Below are positions 61,901 through 64,000 of a stretch of 64,000 nucleotides of DNA, in pieces (the first letter of the stretch is position 1; the number at the start of each line of letters is the position of its first letter). The notes below the pieces were generated by a model. The model did no database searches and was not told the origin of the DNA. It worked only from the letters and a program-made list of their open reading frames with translations. Origin of the DNA: JAHRAW01 sp965212085 (GTDB lineage: Bacteria > Pseudomonadota > Gammaproteobacteria > Arenicellales > Poriferihabitantaceae); the NCBI GenBank assembly GCA_965212085.1, contig OZ243042.1, forward strand, positions 1-64,000, read 5' to 3'. A program made the translations under genes and the position numbers.

Positions 61901-64000
61901 GCAACACCGGTCACCGTCATGGTGGTGCCGGTCGCCATCGTCGGCGACACCACCGGCAGCGTCACCGAAGACGGTGACCTCACTGCCACCGGCGACCTCA
62001 ACATTGACAACCCCGCCGGCAACCCGAACTTCATAGCCGCGAATATGGATGGCACCTACGGTGCCTTCACCATCGCCACCAACGGCAACTGGACCTACAC
62101 CCTCAACAACGCCGCCGCCGCCACCAACGCCCTGGCCGCGGGCGATGCGCCAACGGAGACCTTCACCGCGCGCACCGCCATCGGCGACGGCACGCAAATC
62201 ATCACCATCACCGTCAACGGCGCCAACGACGCGCCCACCGCCGCCATCAGCGCGCCCACGCCCGGCACACAGGTGGAGTTCGGCGTCGCCATCCCGGTAA
62301 CCGGCACCGGCACCGACCCGGATACCACCGACACCCTGACCTACGCATGGCGCACCCAACCGGCGGACCGGGGCAGTTTTGCCAATGCCGCCCTTGCCGG
62401 CACGATGTGGACCGCCCCCAACACCGGCACCGCCGCCGTCATCCTGATTCTGGAAGTTACTGACGGCACCGCCACCGTTAGCGCACGGGTCACCGTCCGT
62501 CCGCGCGCCGCGCCGGTCACCATCGCCGGCGGCAACACCGGCGCCGTCGTTGAGGCCGGCACCTCCACCGGCACCCTGACCGCCACCGGCACCCTGACCG
62601 TCACCAACCCCAACCCGGCCCCCGGCGACAGCACCGCCGTCCTCGCCCCGACCGAGAGCAGCCGCTACGGCACCTTCGCCATCGTCCTCGCCACCGGCGT
62701 CTGGACCTACACTTTGGATGACACCGACCCCGACACCAACGCCCTGGCCGCCGGCGACAGCCCGACCGAGACCTTCACCATCCGCGCCGCCGCCGACCCC
62801 AGCGTCTTCCGCGTGGTTACGATCACCATCACCGGCGCCAATGACGCGCCCACCGTGGACATCACCACCCCGGATTCGTCATTGAGCAGCGTCCTGTCCG
62901 GGAGTGCCGTCACCCTGCGCGCCGCCGGCGAGGACGTGGATACCGGCACCACCCTGACCTACGAATGGACCACCACCCCGTCCGGCGAAGGCAGCTTCAC
63001 CAACGCCGCCAACCGCAACACCACCTGGACCGCGCCGACCCTCCTCGCCGCCGGCACGATGGACGTGACCCTGACCCTGACCGTCACCGATGACGCCGGC
63101 ACACCCGCCGCCGCCACCGACATGGTCGCGCTCACCGTTACCCTGCCGTCCACCGCCGGCCCCGGCGTTGATGACGACAACGACCCGGCCACCGCCGACA
63201 ACCCACCCATCTTAGACCCCGTCGTGCTTAACGCCGACGGCAGCGTCAACAGCGGCGGCACCGCCACCGGCACCCTGACGGTCAACAACGTCCCGGACAA
63301 CTTGCCCCCCACCCACCGCATCTTCACCCCGCCCACCTACGGCACCGCGACCATCGCCAGCACCGCGAGCACCGCCGGCCTGACCCGCAACGTTGACCTC
63401 AGCTACACCTGGACCTACACCCTGAATAACCGCCACCCGGCGATCCAGGCCCTCGGCCCCGGCGGCACCTTAGACCCCGACTCCTTCGTCGTCCGAACCA
63501 CCATCGCCAGCCTTACGATTGACAGCACCATCAGCGTCAGTTTCGAGAACCCAGGCAGCGGCGGCGCCAACACCACCTTCCCCGACGACCCGCCGGTTAT
63601 CCTGTTTGCCGGCGGCCCGCGCATGACCGTGGACGAAGGCGAGGAGGATGTTACGCTGGATGCCAGCCTCAGCTATGACCCGGAAAACCGGGATGATGGC
63701 TCAACCGGGTTGTCTTTCGCGTGGGCGCACACCGCCGTCGACAACGTGTCGCCGCCGCCGGCTGAAGATCTGATCACGTTCTCCGACCCAACCGCCGCCG
63801 TCGTTACCTTTGATGCCCCGGACGAGCGCACCACCCTGCGCTTTGACCTCACGGTCACGGATGACGGCACAACCCCGGACCCCGCCACCGACCGCACCGC
63901 CACGCTCACCGTCCGCGTAGGCCGCGCCTCCGAACGCGCTTTGGAGAAGACCCTGGCCGCCTTTGGCCGCGCCTTTGCCACCGGCACGGTGGGGATGTTT
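31979..64000 (+). CDS. Giant secreted repeat protein, putative adhesin (3' end outside window)
   Basis: At least 10,674 codons with no stop. Residues 1-35 are a Sec signal peptide (basic start, Gly run, VLAALVLLVLTCFPAGEAWG). Residues to about 500 hold two related beta-sandwich modules (LRTIIFTLGSSDMDG, VNLTLPAATGGDGGR). From about 500 an He_PIG module (LPDGLTF...RVLSGTP) leads into five super-repeats of about 1,090 residues. About residues 5930-10300 are 22 alternating VCBS modules (YGAFTI...WTYTLDN...GANDAPT) and PKD/Ig-like modules. A degenerate VCBS and a last PKD-like module end in AAFGRAFATGTVGMF. I saw coherent in-frame protein with no stop at every place I translated it. Many modules have Cys pairs, expected to be disulfides outside the cell. 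Function as a surface adhesin is inferred from architecture. Confidence 0.93.
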   Translation, partial: MLRLTASVRGGGGGVLAALVLLVLTCFPAGEAWGQLRTIIFTLGSSDMDGRVVAPGERVNFVVRGEAGGPVTDSVAWQLEALSTSPAEAELPLSAFGAIDDVNAVSPVFTAATVIGRQTTITVTAGAGGDDRSSSLTITVQMPPADSGAPSFVPGEVDPIVHTFVRGSFVNLTLPAATGGDGGRYYSLIHLGGSTLAGLGLFFNADADARTLSGTISGNAALQTSDFIYRVNDLDANTGAGDRDQLTLGIVIVAAGDGVDPDAGQLRSFTFRVSTFRVTTVAPGERIRVTVLARDGTPSLTDDLVRWDLIPLAKTAQDDLNTFGSFDNRFGVSTIFTASDVVGRTTVVQPRVHEGGFFNGVRTFNILGFTEIVVRAPPDTTAPGFADGESDPVVRPFNRGDSVNLVLPAASGGDGGRRYTLIHRNGPTLAELGLRFDGAADRRTLSGMIDAAAPLQTSEFTYRVDDLDANTGAGDQDELTLRIIVNEGFGSNAIPAQTYVAGTAIRVILPTIAGGVGFITYAINPTPPLPDGLTFTAATRVLSGTPATAQDEATYTYTATDSNPDGAVTVELPFTIAVTFPPPDLRATSAVFAGGVPGIVEFPGGNAVSGFRLTPAQSGLTLNVGVSNSVAVAPDSVIQVYRVPNVRSAGSPPTGFVPTCGADRTLCRAGPSRSVGAFAVDGATPQVSGAFTGPAEAGLYHYFACFTDAAELPGTLADNCTPSIRARVVAAGSETIRVTPRAPFPPALSIADAGTRVTWRYEIRNVGSEAFAFPGGTRVRVYSRLEGTPLLPLGSAASIATLTNITLVQPGAAFSLASNAGAGHGFITPAAPGKYEVYVCISAVDDSGIGFCSPPGTVVVNAVIVNDVDLTFRTSSLTVTTEPDPLLLGAAGTITLSVVPRNAGTAALPSGVATQATITYYRDSTGDNEITADDTVIGTASVIDGGIAATSDASAQNSGAITLAAADVAAGFVVGACISSFAETVPMRNNNCVSTTVSARGATITAPNPATLTEADLDGATLTVTLAGVTYEEPLPGAESFTLTLGGSASVAGAVTVASVARIDDSTATLTLAYDQAGDGVSGDTTIAVTVAAAAHTGANPLTTANTVAVSATPAITFGDATIDPQIYPTDIVVGVILPEASGGVLPVRYAITEALPTGLSFDSTARILRGTVRSVIPETDYTYTATDALDVSVELGFTITVILTPPPPEPPDLTLPDLTATSATFAGNPPAFVETIGGEPVTVTTVAGGTSLTLNVEVANVGGSTAENAMLQVYRVTPGSLGAASGGPGARRNPLTCDFGTTVLCVEGPPRTIGAFERGGVTPQAADPVTTSNRTGLYYYFACFDDRAEGDDTLNDNCTPPLAVRVGVSEVTVTAAVPSAPLSTGIADTRVDATAQVQVTVAGLVLPGGLRLSFYQRTVGADLMPLGDADSETDFASTTGLTISEHTLTAAAGFLVPSTPGDYDYYACISAIDDPDIRFCSAATTITVSAPLSFAEDAAIAAQAYTAGTAIALTLPAATGGNAPITYAIVEALPAGLTFTTGDRLLSGTPTTAQDITTYTYTATDGSTPAGGDQLTFTIAIAAGPRPSFGSATIPAQIYAVGVAVSVTLPAVTSGGAAPFMYAITEPLPDGLTFATDGSRVLSGTPTILQSAADYTYTVTDSTPTPVITELPFTIAIVIPPDLRASSVTLLGIQSFVEANNQNVFRLTPGQTGVRLQVAVANAGGPASAAMIQVYRQSPNTRNAGSPPAGNLPACGTDNLTLCRSGQPQDVGAFAPGGATPQLSAPFTAPTRQRVFHYFACFTDAAETTTLGNNCSRSTRVRIGTPDITVTAFAPAGRLSVADAGTRVESSLRIRKRSPGILPTPPTFRAQMYQRPEGVPLLPRGAADSTIRRSSFFAFIPANETTLFFRPVNGEGFVIPSVPGRYDYYACVGSSTDGSILFCSGPATVVVNAVVAGNVDLTFGAANPLTVTTTPSPLKPGVAGTYTVSAVPRNAGSGGLPSGASARATITYYRDSNGDDTITAADTAVGTASIFSGGIAAMSDATAQNSGAVTLAAADVAAGFFVVGACISSPAEPVAQRNNNCASIAVGVPEATITGPDPETLAEADLDGATLTVTLAGAIYQDPLPSTAPFVLLLTGALSDCASNCGITVASAARIDDSTATLTLAYDTSAAGDGVKDDGGITVQVPAAAHTGGSPLTTTNAIAVTATPPTTFAGVTIDPQTYLTDTAVSVTLPQTSGGVIPVVYAITEALPTGLSFDSAKRILSGTASTAQDVTPYTYTAIDALSERAELAFTITVVLPPPDLAATSAAFAGNLPAFVETIGGEQVAATTVAEGAAGLTLNVEVANARGAAANALLRVFRGPNVRAAGSLPTAVLCDANLLVLCAAGQPRTVGAFASGGTTPQVSNAFAAPETAGLYHYFACFTDDAETATFTDDCTPSIPLRVGTSEVTVTAAVPSAPLSTGIANTRVDATAQIQTAVAGLVLPGGLRLSFYQRAAGAPLMPLGTANSETDFADITALLLSTDQTLTAAAADSAGFLVPPTPGDYDYYACVSARNNAAVRVCSAAAATITVSAPVSFAAATLGPQSYTAGTAIALTLPDATGGNAPITYAIVEALPDGLTFTTDDRLLSGTPTTAQDMTTYTYTATDRSTPVSRDSLALAITIAPDPALRFDTTIPAQTYTAGSAVSVTLPAASGGVTPVMYAINPTPPLPAGLTFTAGSRLLSGTPATAQSVTTYTYTATDSNPDGAVTVELPFTITVSQPVVTSPDLRASSVTPLGIQSFVEANNQNVFRLTPGQTGVRLQVAVANAGGAASAAMIQVYRQSPNTRNAGSPPAGNLPACGTDNLTLCRSGQPRDVGAFAPGGATPQLSAPFTAPTRQRVFHYFACFTDAAETTTLGNNCSRSTRVRIGTPDITVTAFAPSGRLSVADAGTRVDSSLRTRKRSPGILPIRAPGIFRAQMYQRPEGVPLLPRGAADSTVRRSGFIALIPSGDLTVAFRAEDGEGFVIPEVPGRYDYYACVGSSTDGSILFCSGPATVVVHPAVADNVDLTFRGGRAGITATTSPDPLLPGSAGTITLSVTPSNAGAAALPSGPQAQATITYYLDSTGDNEITAADTAVGTASVIDGGIAAMSNAEAQNSGAITLADVEAGFFVYGACISSPAEPVAQRNNNCARTDVFVPQATITASEPETLTEADLDGATLTVTLDGAIYTLEPNRPEAEAFTLTLSGSASAGAVTVVSVTHIDLFTAVLTLAYDQADNGVTEDTTIAVTVEAAAYTTGPDTGVNPLTTANTAAVTASPAITFDAAIDPQIYLTGTAVSVTLPAASGGVGTFAYAIAPTPPLPTGLSFDSATRILSGTASVVQLAMRYTYTATDTLEVSEEMIFTISVVLPPPDLAATSAAFAGDPPAFVETIGGAQVAVTTVAEGMTGLTLNVEVANASNAAANALIRVFRSPNVRDAGSLPTALLCDANLLVLCAAGAPRTVGAFASGGATPQVSNAFAAPETAGLYHYFACFTDAAETATLTDNCTPSIPLRVGTADVTVTAAVPSAPLSTGIADTRVDATAQIQTAVAGLVLPGGLRLSFYQRAAGDALMPLGDADSETDFADITALLRSTDQTLSAAADDDAGFLVPSTPGDYDYYACISAIDDPDISFCSAAVTITVSAPVSFAAAVTLGPQSYTAGTAIALTLPAATGGNAPITYAIVETLPDGLTFTAADRLLSGTPATAQDMTPYTYTATDRSTPASRDSLIFAITIVPDPALRFDTTIPAQTYTAGTAVSVTLPAASGGVGPVMYAINPTPPLPDGLTFTAATRLLSGTPATAKSVTTYTYTATDSNPDGAVTVELPFTITVSPPVVTSPDLRASSVTLPDTPAFVEGNDQSVFRVTPGQTGVRLQVAVANAGGPASAAMIQVYRAENVRNARRPPAGLPACDANTLDLCRQGPPRAVGAFAPGGVTPQLSAPFTAPTRERVFHFFACFTDAAETATLDNNCTSSIRVRIGTPGITVRAVTPPGRLSVANAGTRVESSLRIMNRGGNFFVPGLVRAQFYQRPEGVPLLPRGTPDSSVRIPLFTFISGGDSTIVAQASEGEGFLIPSVPGRYDYYACVGSTTDGSVLFCSGPATVVVHPVVTNNVDLAFRAANPLTVTTTPSPLKPGVAGTITVSVVPRNAGAAALPPGVPTQATITYYRDSDGDDTITTADTAIGTASVFSGGIAAMSDAAPQNSGAITLADVEAGFFVYGACISSPAEPAAQRGNNCASTTVAVPQATITASDPETLTEADLNGAILTVTLAGTTYADPLPTDTEPFTLTLGGSASVAGAVTVASVARIDDSTATLTLAYDQADNGVSEDTTIAVTVAAAAHTGADPLTTANTAAVTASPAITFDAAIDPQIYLTGTAVSVTLPAASGGVGTFAYAIAPTPPLPTGLSFDSATRVLSGTASVVQLAMRYTYTATDTLEVSEDMLFTISVVRPPPDLAATSAVFAGDPPAFVETIGGEQVAVTTVAEGMTGLTLNVEVANASNAAANALIRVFRSPNVRAAGSLPTALICDANLLVLCAAGAPRTVGAFASGGATPQVSNAFAAPETAGLYHYFACFTDAAETATLTDNCTPSIPLRVGTADVTVTAAVPSAPLSTGIADTRVDATAQIQTAVAGLVLPGGLRLSFYQRDAGDALMPLGAADSETDFASTTGLPISDQTLTAADGDGFLVPSTPGDYDYYACISAINNAAILFCSAAATITVSAPLSFAAATLGPQSYTVGTAFAMTLPAAGGGNDPITYAIVETLPDGLTFTAGDRLLSGTPATVQDAATYTYTVTDGSTPATSDQIRFAITIVPDPTLRFDTTIPAQTYTAGSAVSVTLPAASGGVTPVMYAINPTPPLPAGLTFTAGSRVLNGTPAIAQDITTYTYTATDSAGGGAVTVELPFTITVSPPVVIPPDLRASSVTLPDIPSFVEANNQNVFRLTPGQTGVRLQVAVANAGGAASAAMIQVYRAENVRNPRSPPAGLPACGTDNLTLCRQGPPRDVGAFAPGGATPQLSAPFTAPTRQRVFHFFACFTDAAETATLDNNCTSSIRARIGTPSITVTAFAPAGRLSVADAGTRVESSLRIKKRSPGILPTPPTFRAQMYQRPEGVPLLPRGAADSTITRSSFFAFIPADETTLFFRPANGEGFVIPSVPGRYDYYACVGSSTDGSILFCSGPATVVVHPVVTNNVDLAFRAANPLTVTTTPSPLKPGVAGTYTVSAVPRNAGSAALPSGAVSQATITYYRDSDGDDTITTADTAIGTASVFSGGIAAMSDASAQSSGAVTLAAADAAVGFFVVGACISSPAEPLAQRNNNCASIAVGVPQATITDPDPETLTEADLDGATLTVTLAGSIYQDPLPSTTPFVLLLSGALSSCSSNCGITVASVARIDDSTATLTLAYDAAGDGVKDDGSITVRVAAATHTGGSPLTTTNTVAVTATPATTFAGVTIDPQIYFTDTAVSVTLPAASGGTGVLTYAITETLPTGLSFDSATRILSGTASVVQLATNYTYTARDPTLFVPAELIFTITVVLPPPDLAAISAAFAGNPPAFVETIGGEQVEVTTVAEGMTGLTLNVEVANARGPAANALLRVFRGPNVRDAGSLPTALLCDSGNGRVLCAAGAPRTVGAFASGGATPQVSNAFAAPETAGLYHYFACFTDAAETATLTDNCTPSIPLRVGTAEVTVTAAVPSAPLSTGIANTRVDATAQVQTAVAGLVLPGGLRLSFYRRDVGAALMPLGAADSETDFASTTGLPISDRTLTAAAGDGFLVPSTPGDYDYYACISAINNAAIGFCSAAVTITVSHPVSFTGAAIGPQNYTVGAAVSVTLPVVTGGNDPITYAINPTPPLPAGLTFTAAGRVLSGTPTTAQAVTTYTYTVTDGSTPATGIEQSFTILITGGALTFGGFTGGITEDADPNTVTGALTAVDAGGTSFGVVAADQAGTYGAFTIAANGNWEYTLDNANAAVQALLAGEERNDAFTVTINDGAGTTRRITITVTGVNDVPVARILAPTEGTQVSFGAQLAVNGVVTDADASFVIKTGVGDLRVISWSTEPPGTGSFEDVTASRTTWTAPASGTDPVVLIFTATDSATPPGIDSARVTVHPSATPIVIGDTTATGTRGIVAEDGTTTATGTLAVSNPNPAPGDSTDVFAAPESSIYGAFSIVPATGVWTYILDNADPDTNALAAGDMVTETFTIRAVADPGIFRVVTITISGANDAPEAVISAPQANAVVQFAGQITVTGAGSDPDTGDNANLTYAWTTMPANTGSFADATAAETTWIAPSVARSVTLRLVVSDDDEMPATDTAMVIVMVVPTIIIGDITGGVTEDGVLTAAGDLNIENPPPGSDTTFLSANTSGDYGVFRVTTNGNWTYTLDNANADVQALAADEALTDTFTVFTALAIGGTTQDIIITINGANDSPAAAISAPAADTEVEFGIAIPVTGSGSDPDTTDILGYAWTTNPAGLGTFTDAALASTMWTAPDSSAGAAPIALILTVNDDATPAATGMAQVSVIPVAPAVTFGGTTSGGVTEDDSTTTATGQLTITTNSNDKNVVAQTAAPGRYGDFTIDAGGAWTYTLDNADDATNALAADVTDEDVFAVAASANSAATVDVTITVTGANDAPVGIITSPVPGTRVGFGGTVTFNAGDSFDPDTGETETLEYLWTGGAVGVFADRNAAVTTWTAPASGTPGSVTFGVVISDVHNEQFSDVFNVELVGETFLVTGDQEGAVAEDGAQTATGTVLVTNQTDDSTPPFTAQTTPGSYGRFSITTGGVWTYTLGGGAGNPAIDTALNALAAGQDEVDAFNVSAGVNVPITITVSGANDTPTAAISAPAAGADVEFGVSIPVTGSGSDPDTTDTLGYAWTTNPAGQGTFTNAALASTMWTAPAAEDAAGSVALILTVSDDAESDAATDTAQVSVNPVAPAVVFGGTTSGGVTEDDSATTATGTLTITTNSNDNTVVAQTDQPGIYGRFSITAPGVWTYTLDNALAPTNALAAGDAPTETFTVTASINAAATVDVVITITGANDAPTLRISTPAANTEVPFGATIAVSGSATDPDAGDTLTFAWEALGDFGSFADPDAAETTWSAPLSGTPGAVTLRLRVSDGSLMPTATVIVNLVPVVVTFAGDTSGAVTEGDTTAITGALDVTSNNDNTDVVAQADFSGSYGLFSIRANGAWTYVLGGNNANDEAVNALPGGAEETDTFTVTAEAGDTQDITITVTGVNDPPTATITAPADGVEVEFGSAVTLTATGADPDAVTLTYAWTANPPIGSFANAAAARTTWTVPAAGTDPVVLTLTVTDDATPPATDTAQVTVNPVGVAVTFRGVTTGSVSAFFFADTINGSVTVITAAGNKNVRSQTNRLGTYGRFSIQNNGAWTYTLDTNRPATIALATGVAVPDTFTVVAVANPAATVDVVITVTGGNDAPVAVITSPPVSGTRVGFGGTVIFDGRNSFDPDTGETETLRFRWGNTDGIGTIADPTAALTTWTAPASGTPGTASFGFGLLDDGGGQTFITFEIELVGETFLVTGVQEGAVAEDGAQTATGTVLVTNQTDDSTPPFTAQTILGTYGRFSITTGGAWTYTLGGGAGVGNPGIDAALNALAAGQEEMDAFNVSAGGANVPITITVSGANDTPTAAITAPADGADVEFGIAIPVTGSGSDPDTTDTLGYAWTTNPAGQGTFTNAALASTMWTAPAAGDAAGSVDLILTVSDDAPTPAAGMAQVSVNPVAVAVAFGGATSGALTEDAATSTAAGQLTITTNSNDKTVVAQTGMPGMYGDFSITDTGFWTYTLNNTNPATNALAAGDAPTETFAVTASINAAATVEVVITITGANDAPTVEITAPAMDGLRVDFNSAITLTATGADPDTGATLSYQWSANPSAGSFANAAAASTTWTAPASGTTPVTLTLTATDDATPPLTGTAQVIVNPVAVTVTFGAGGTTGAVTEGDTTAITGALDVTSSDGNTNVVAQPGVDGRYGAFSITAGGAWSYTLDNTNAAINPLAAGDTLDDPFTVVAAATADATVVVTITITGVNDAPTVTISAPAEGMQVDFNSLVTLTATGADPDTGTTLTYQWSANPATGSFADATAEDTTWTTPASGTTPVTLTLTVMDDATPSLTGTAQVIVNPVAVAVTFGGSAITGAVTEDASTDTATGDLILTTAAGNKNVVVQTDTPGAYGTFSITAPGAWTYTLDNDNAATNALAAGVMVDDPFTVVASVNSDATVEVVITITGANDAPEVTISAPPADTIVTFAGTIPVTGAGEDPDTGDNATLTYTWTTMPANTGSFGNATAADTTWTAPSTEMSVALHLMVSDDATPVATATATPVTVMVAPVTIIGDTTGSITEDADPNTVSGNLNIDNPTPGSDTTFTAEDLDGTYGAFTIAADGTWTYTLNNANAATNALAAGDAPTETFTATAAAGSTQVITITVNGANDAPEVTITAPAPNAQVAFGAAVTVTGAGSDPDAGATLSYAWSTQPADRGSFANAAVVSTTWTAPATGAGADVILILEVTDGTATDTARVTVRPRTVPVAITANAANLAGSVTEGGATTTTATGTLTVTNPNPGGSTAVLDPPESSRYGAFAIVADAVTAGEWDWTYTLDNADPDTNALAAGDSDTETFTIRAAADPSVTRVVTITITGANDAPTATITAPAEGMQVDFNSTVTLTATGSDPDTGDNANLTYQWSATPDTGSFANAAAASTTWTVPAAGTDPVTLTVTVTDDATSPLSGMATVTVNPVAARVTFGDGGTTGAVTEGTTTAITGTLDVTSSDGNTNVVPQTGVNGVYGTFSITAGGGWTYTLDNTNAAINPLAAGATLDDPFTVAAEANTAATVVITITITGVNDAPTAVISAPTEGMQVEFNSAVTLTATGADPDTGTTLTYQWSATPNIGSFADPTAEDTTWTVPASGTTPVTLTLTVMDDATPSLTDTAQVIVNPVAVAVDFAGSETTGAVTEDDSTDTATGALTIATTSTNKNVVVQTDTPGTYGSFTITAAGAWTYTLDNTITATNALAAGATVDDTFTVTASVNPDATVEVVITITGANDAPTAEITAPPANTMVSFAGTITVTGAGEDPDTGATLTYAWTTMPANTGSFANATAASTTWSAPSTEMSVALHLMVSDAATPVAAADATPVTVMVVPVAIVGDTTGSVTEDGDLTATGDLNIDNPAGNPNFIAANMDGTYGAFTIAANGTWTYTLNNAAAATNALAAGDAPTETFTARTAIGDGTQIITITVNGANDAPTAAISAPTPNAQVEFGVAIPVTGTGSDPDTTDTLTYAWRTQPADRGSFANAALASTMWTAPNTGTANVILILEVTDGTATVSAQVTVRPRAAPVTIAGGNTGAVVEAGTSTGTLTATGTLTVTNPNPAPGDSTAVLAPTESSRYGAFAIVLATGVWTYTLDDADPDTNALAAGDSPTETFTIRAAADSSVTRVVTITITGANDAPTAEITAPPANTMVSFAGTIPVTGAGNDPDTGATLTYAWTTMPANTGSFGNATAADTTWTAPSTEMSVALHLMVSDDATPAATADATPVTVMVVPVAIVGDTTGSVTEDGDLTATGDLNIDNPAGNTNFIAANMDGTYGAFTIAANGTWTYTLNNAAAATNALAAGEAPTETFTARTAIGDGTQIITITVNGANDAPTAAISAPTPNAQVEFGVAIPVTGTGSDPDTTDTLTYAWRTQPADRGSFANAALASTMWTAPNTGTANVILILEVTDGTATVSAQVTVRPRAAPVTIAGGNTGAVVEAGTSTGTATATGTLTVTNPNPAPGDSTAVLAPTESSRYGAFAIVLATGVWTYTLDDTDPDTNALAAGDSPTETFTIRTAADPSVFRVVTITITGANDAPTAEITAPPANTMVSFAGTIPVTGAGEDPDTGDTATLTYAWTTMPANIGSFGNATAADTTWSAPSTEMSVALHLMVSDDATPVATADATPVTVMVVPVAIVGDTTGSVTEDGDLTATGDLNIDNPAGNPNFIAANMDGTYGAFTIATNGNWTYTLNNAAAATNALAAGDAPTETFTARTAIGDGTQIITITVNGANDAPTAAISAPTPGTQVEFGVAIPVTGTGTDPDTTDTLTYAWRTQPADRGSFANAALAGTMWTAPNTGTAAVILILEVTDGTATVSARVTVRPRAAPVTIAGGNTGAVVEAGTSTGTLTATGTLTVTNPNPAPGDSTAVLAPTESSRYGTFAIVLATGVWTYTLDDTDPDTNALAAGDSPTETFTIRAAADPSVFRVVTITITGANDAPTVDITTPDSSLSSVLSGSAVTLRAAGEDVDTGTTLTYEWTTTPSGEGSFTNAANRNTTWTAPTLLAAGTMDVTLTLTVTDDAGTPAAATDMVALTVTLPSTAGPGVDDDNDPATADNPPILDPVVLNADGSVNSGGTATGTLTVNNVPDNLPPTHRIFTPPTYGTATIASTASTAGLTRNVDLSYTWTYTLNNRHPAIQALGPGGTLDPDSFVVRTTIASLTIDSTISVSFENPGSGGANTTFPDDPPVILFAGGPRMTVDEGEEDVTLDASLSYDPENRDDGSTGLSFAWAHTAVDNVSPPPAEDLITFSDPTAAVVTFDAPDERTTLRFDLTVTDDGTTPDPATDRTATLTVRVGRASERALEKTLAAFGRAFATGTVGMF
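33722..37018 (+). repeat. Super-repeat copy 1 inside the giant gene
   Basis: Starts at PPDLRATS. Module order: CARDB-like with Cys pairs (CGADRTLCRAG, YFACFTD), a second beta-sandwich (YEVYVCIS), a calcium-loop module (DSTGDNEITADD), a TEADLDGATLTVTL module, He_PIG, a second CARDB-like module (FVETIGG), a SEVTVTAAVPSAPLSTG module and two He_PIG modules. It is the most diverged of the five. Confidence 0.85.
37019..40291 (+). repeat. Super-repeat copy 2 inside the giant gene
   Basis: Same module order as copy 1, 3,273 bases long. Its first 500 bases are almost identical at nucleotide level to copies 3 and 5 (for example RLTPGQTGVRLQVAVANAGG), which points to recent duplication or gene conversion. 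Confidence 0.88.
40292..43573 (+). repeat. Super-repeat copy 3 inside the giant gene
   Basis: 3,282 bases, beginning SPDLRASSV. The calcium-loop module reads LDSTGDNEITAAD as in copy 1, while the first modules match copy 2, so the copy is a mosaic. Confidence 0.88.
43574..46807 (+). repeat. Super-repeat copy 4 inside the giant gene
   Basis: 3,234 bases. It has its own variant of the second module (MNRGGNFFVPGLVRAQF) but shares the TEADL, He_PIG and FVETIGG modules almost base for base with copy 3. Confidence 0.88.
46808..49765 (+). repeat. Super-repeat copy 5 inside the giant gene, shortened end
   Basis: Begins like copy 2 (including RSSFFAFIPADETTLFF) but ends after one He_PIG module, where the VCBS array takes over. 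Confidence 0.85.
49766..63545 (+). repeat. Array of alternating VCBS and PKD/Ig-like modules inside the giant gene
   Basis: The VCBS end motif G(A/V)NDxP recurs 22 times, about every 605 bases, from 50070 to 62838, followed by one degenerate copy near 63540. Each pair encodes a VCBS module (TEDG..TATGTL, YGxFTI, WTYTLDN, NALAAGD.TETFTV) and a PKD/Ig-like module (V.FG..I.VTG.GSDPDTGD.LTY.W, GSFANA.A..TTWTAP). VCBS modules are typical of large surface or secreted adhesins of Proteobacteria. Confidence 0.88.
59231..62845 (+). repeat. Three near-identical copies of a four-module block within the VCBS array
   Basis: The block PKD (TMVSFAGTI) - VCBS (EDGDLTATGDLNIDNPAGN) - PKD (AQVEFGVAIPVTG) - VCBS (VVEAGTSTGT) repeats with periods of 1203, 1203 and 1209 bases. 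The copies differ by scattered substitutions, so duplication was recent. Confidence 0.9.

Noticed and set aside
58076..62359. Minus-strand open frame of 1,427 codons
   Set aside because: Same reason: antisense of the triplicated block, composed of repeated GVGPGAVGGDGE-like strings.

Overview
The window looks like a chromosome fragment from a GC-rich member of the Pseudomonadota. I suspect a marine and possibly host-associated gammaproteobacterium, but no rRNA or marker gene fixes the taxonomy. The left half carries two catabolic blocks and an osmolyte transporter. The right half is one enormous open reading frame that runs off the end of the window.

1-9.4 kb: the 3' end of a phenylacetate-CoA-ligase-like gene faces a leucine/isovalerate degradation block on the minus strand. 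Isovaleryl-CoA dehydrogenase and a thiolase form one unit. Methylcrotonyl-CoA carboxylase beta and alpha, HMG-CoA lyase and a DUF2889 protein form a tightly spaced second unit. Together they take isovaleryl-CoA to acetyl-CoA and acetoacetate, but the methylglutaconyl-CoA hydratase is not in the window. An AT-rich gene of unknown function sits between the units.

9.4-23.2 kb: a GntR/FCD regulator is divergent from a plus-strand cluster: a glutamine-synthetase-family ligase, three glutamate-synthase-like subunits (mgsA, mgsB, mgsC) and four sarcosine-oxidase-like subunits (mgdA-D). This is the gene content of the N-methylglutamate route of methylamine oxidation. Four junctions of the cluster hold AT-rich genes in the same orientation: a secreted protein plus a small acidic protein, an HNH nuclease plus a small companion, and a lipoprotein.

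23.2-31.9 kb: a non-coding stretch holds a tandem array of about 308-bp units built from hairpin elements that are also scattered elsewhere in the window. A minus-strand glycine betaine/proline ABC transporter follows (proX, proV, a fused double permease and an unknown membrane protein), then dapB, then a second family of GC-rich multi-hairpin repeats.

31.9-64 kb: a 12-codon leader with a strong Shine-Dalgarno ends immediately before the ATG of an open frame of more than 10,670 codons with no stop in the window. It encodes a Sec signal peptide, two introductory beta-sandwich modules, five super-repeats of about 1,090 residues (Ig-like He_PIG, CARDB-like and EF-hand-like modules), then 22 alternating VCBS and PKD/Ig-like modules. 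The last residues hint that an outer-membrane anchor follows beyond the window. This giant surface protein and the interrupted methylamine cluster are the two most unusual things here.
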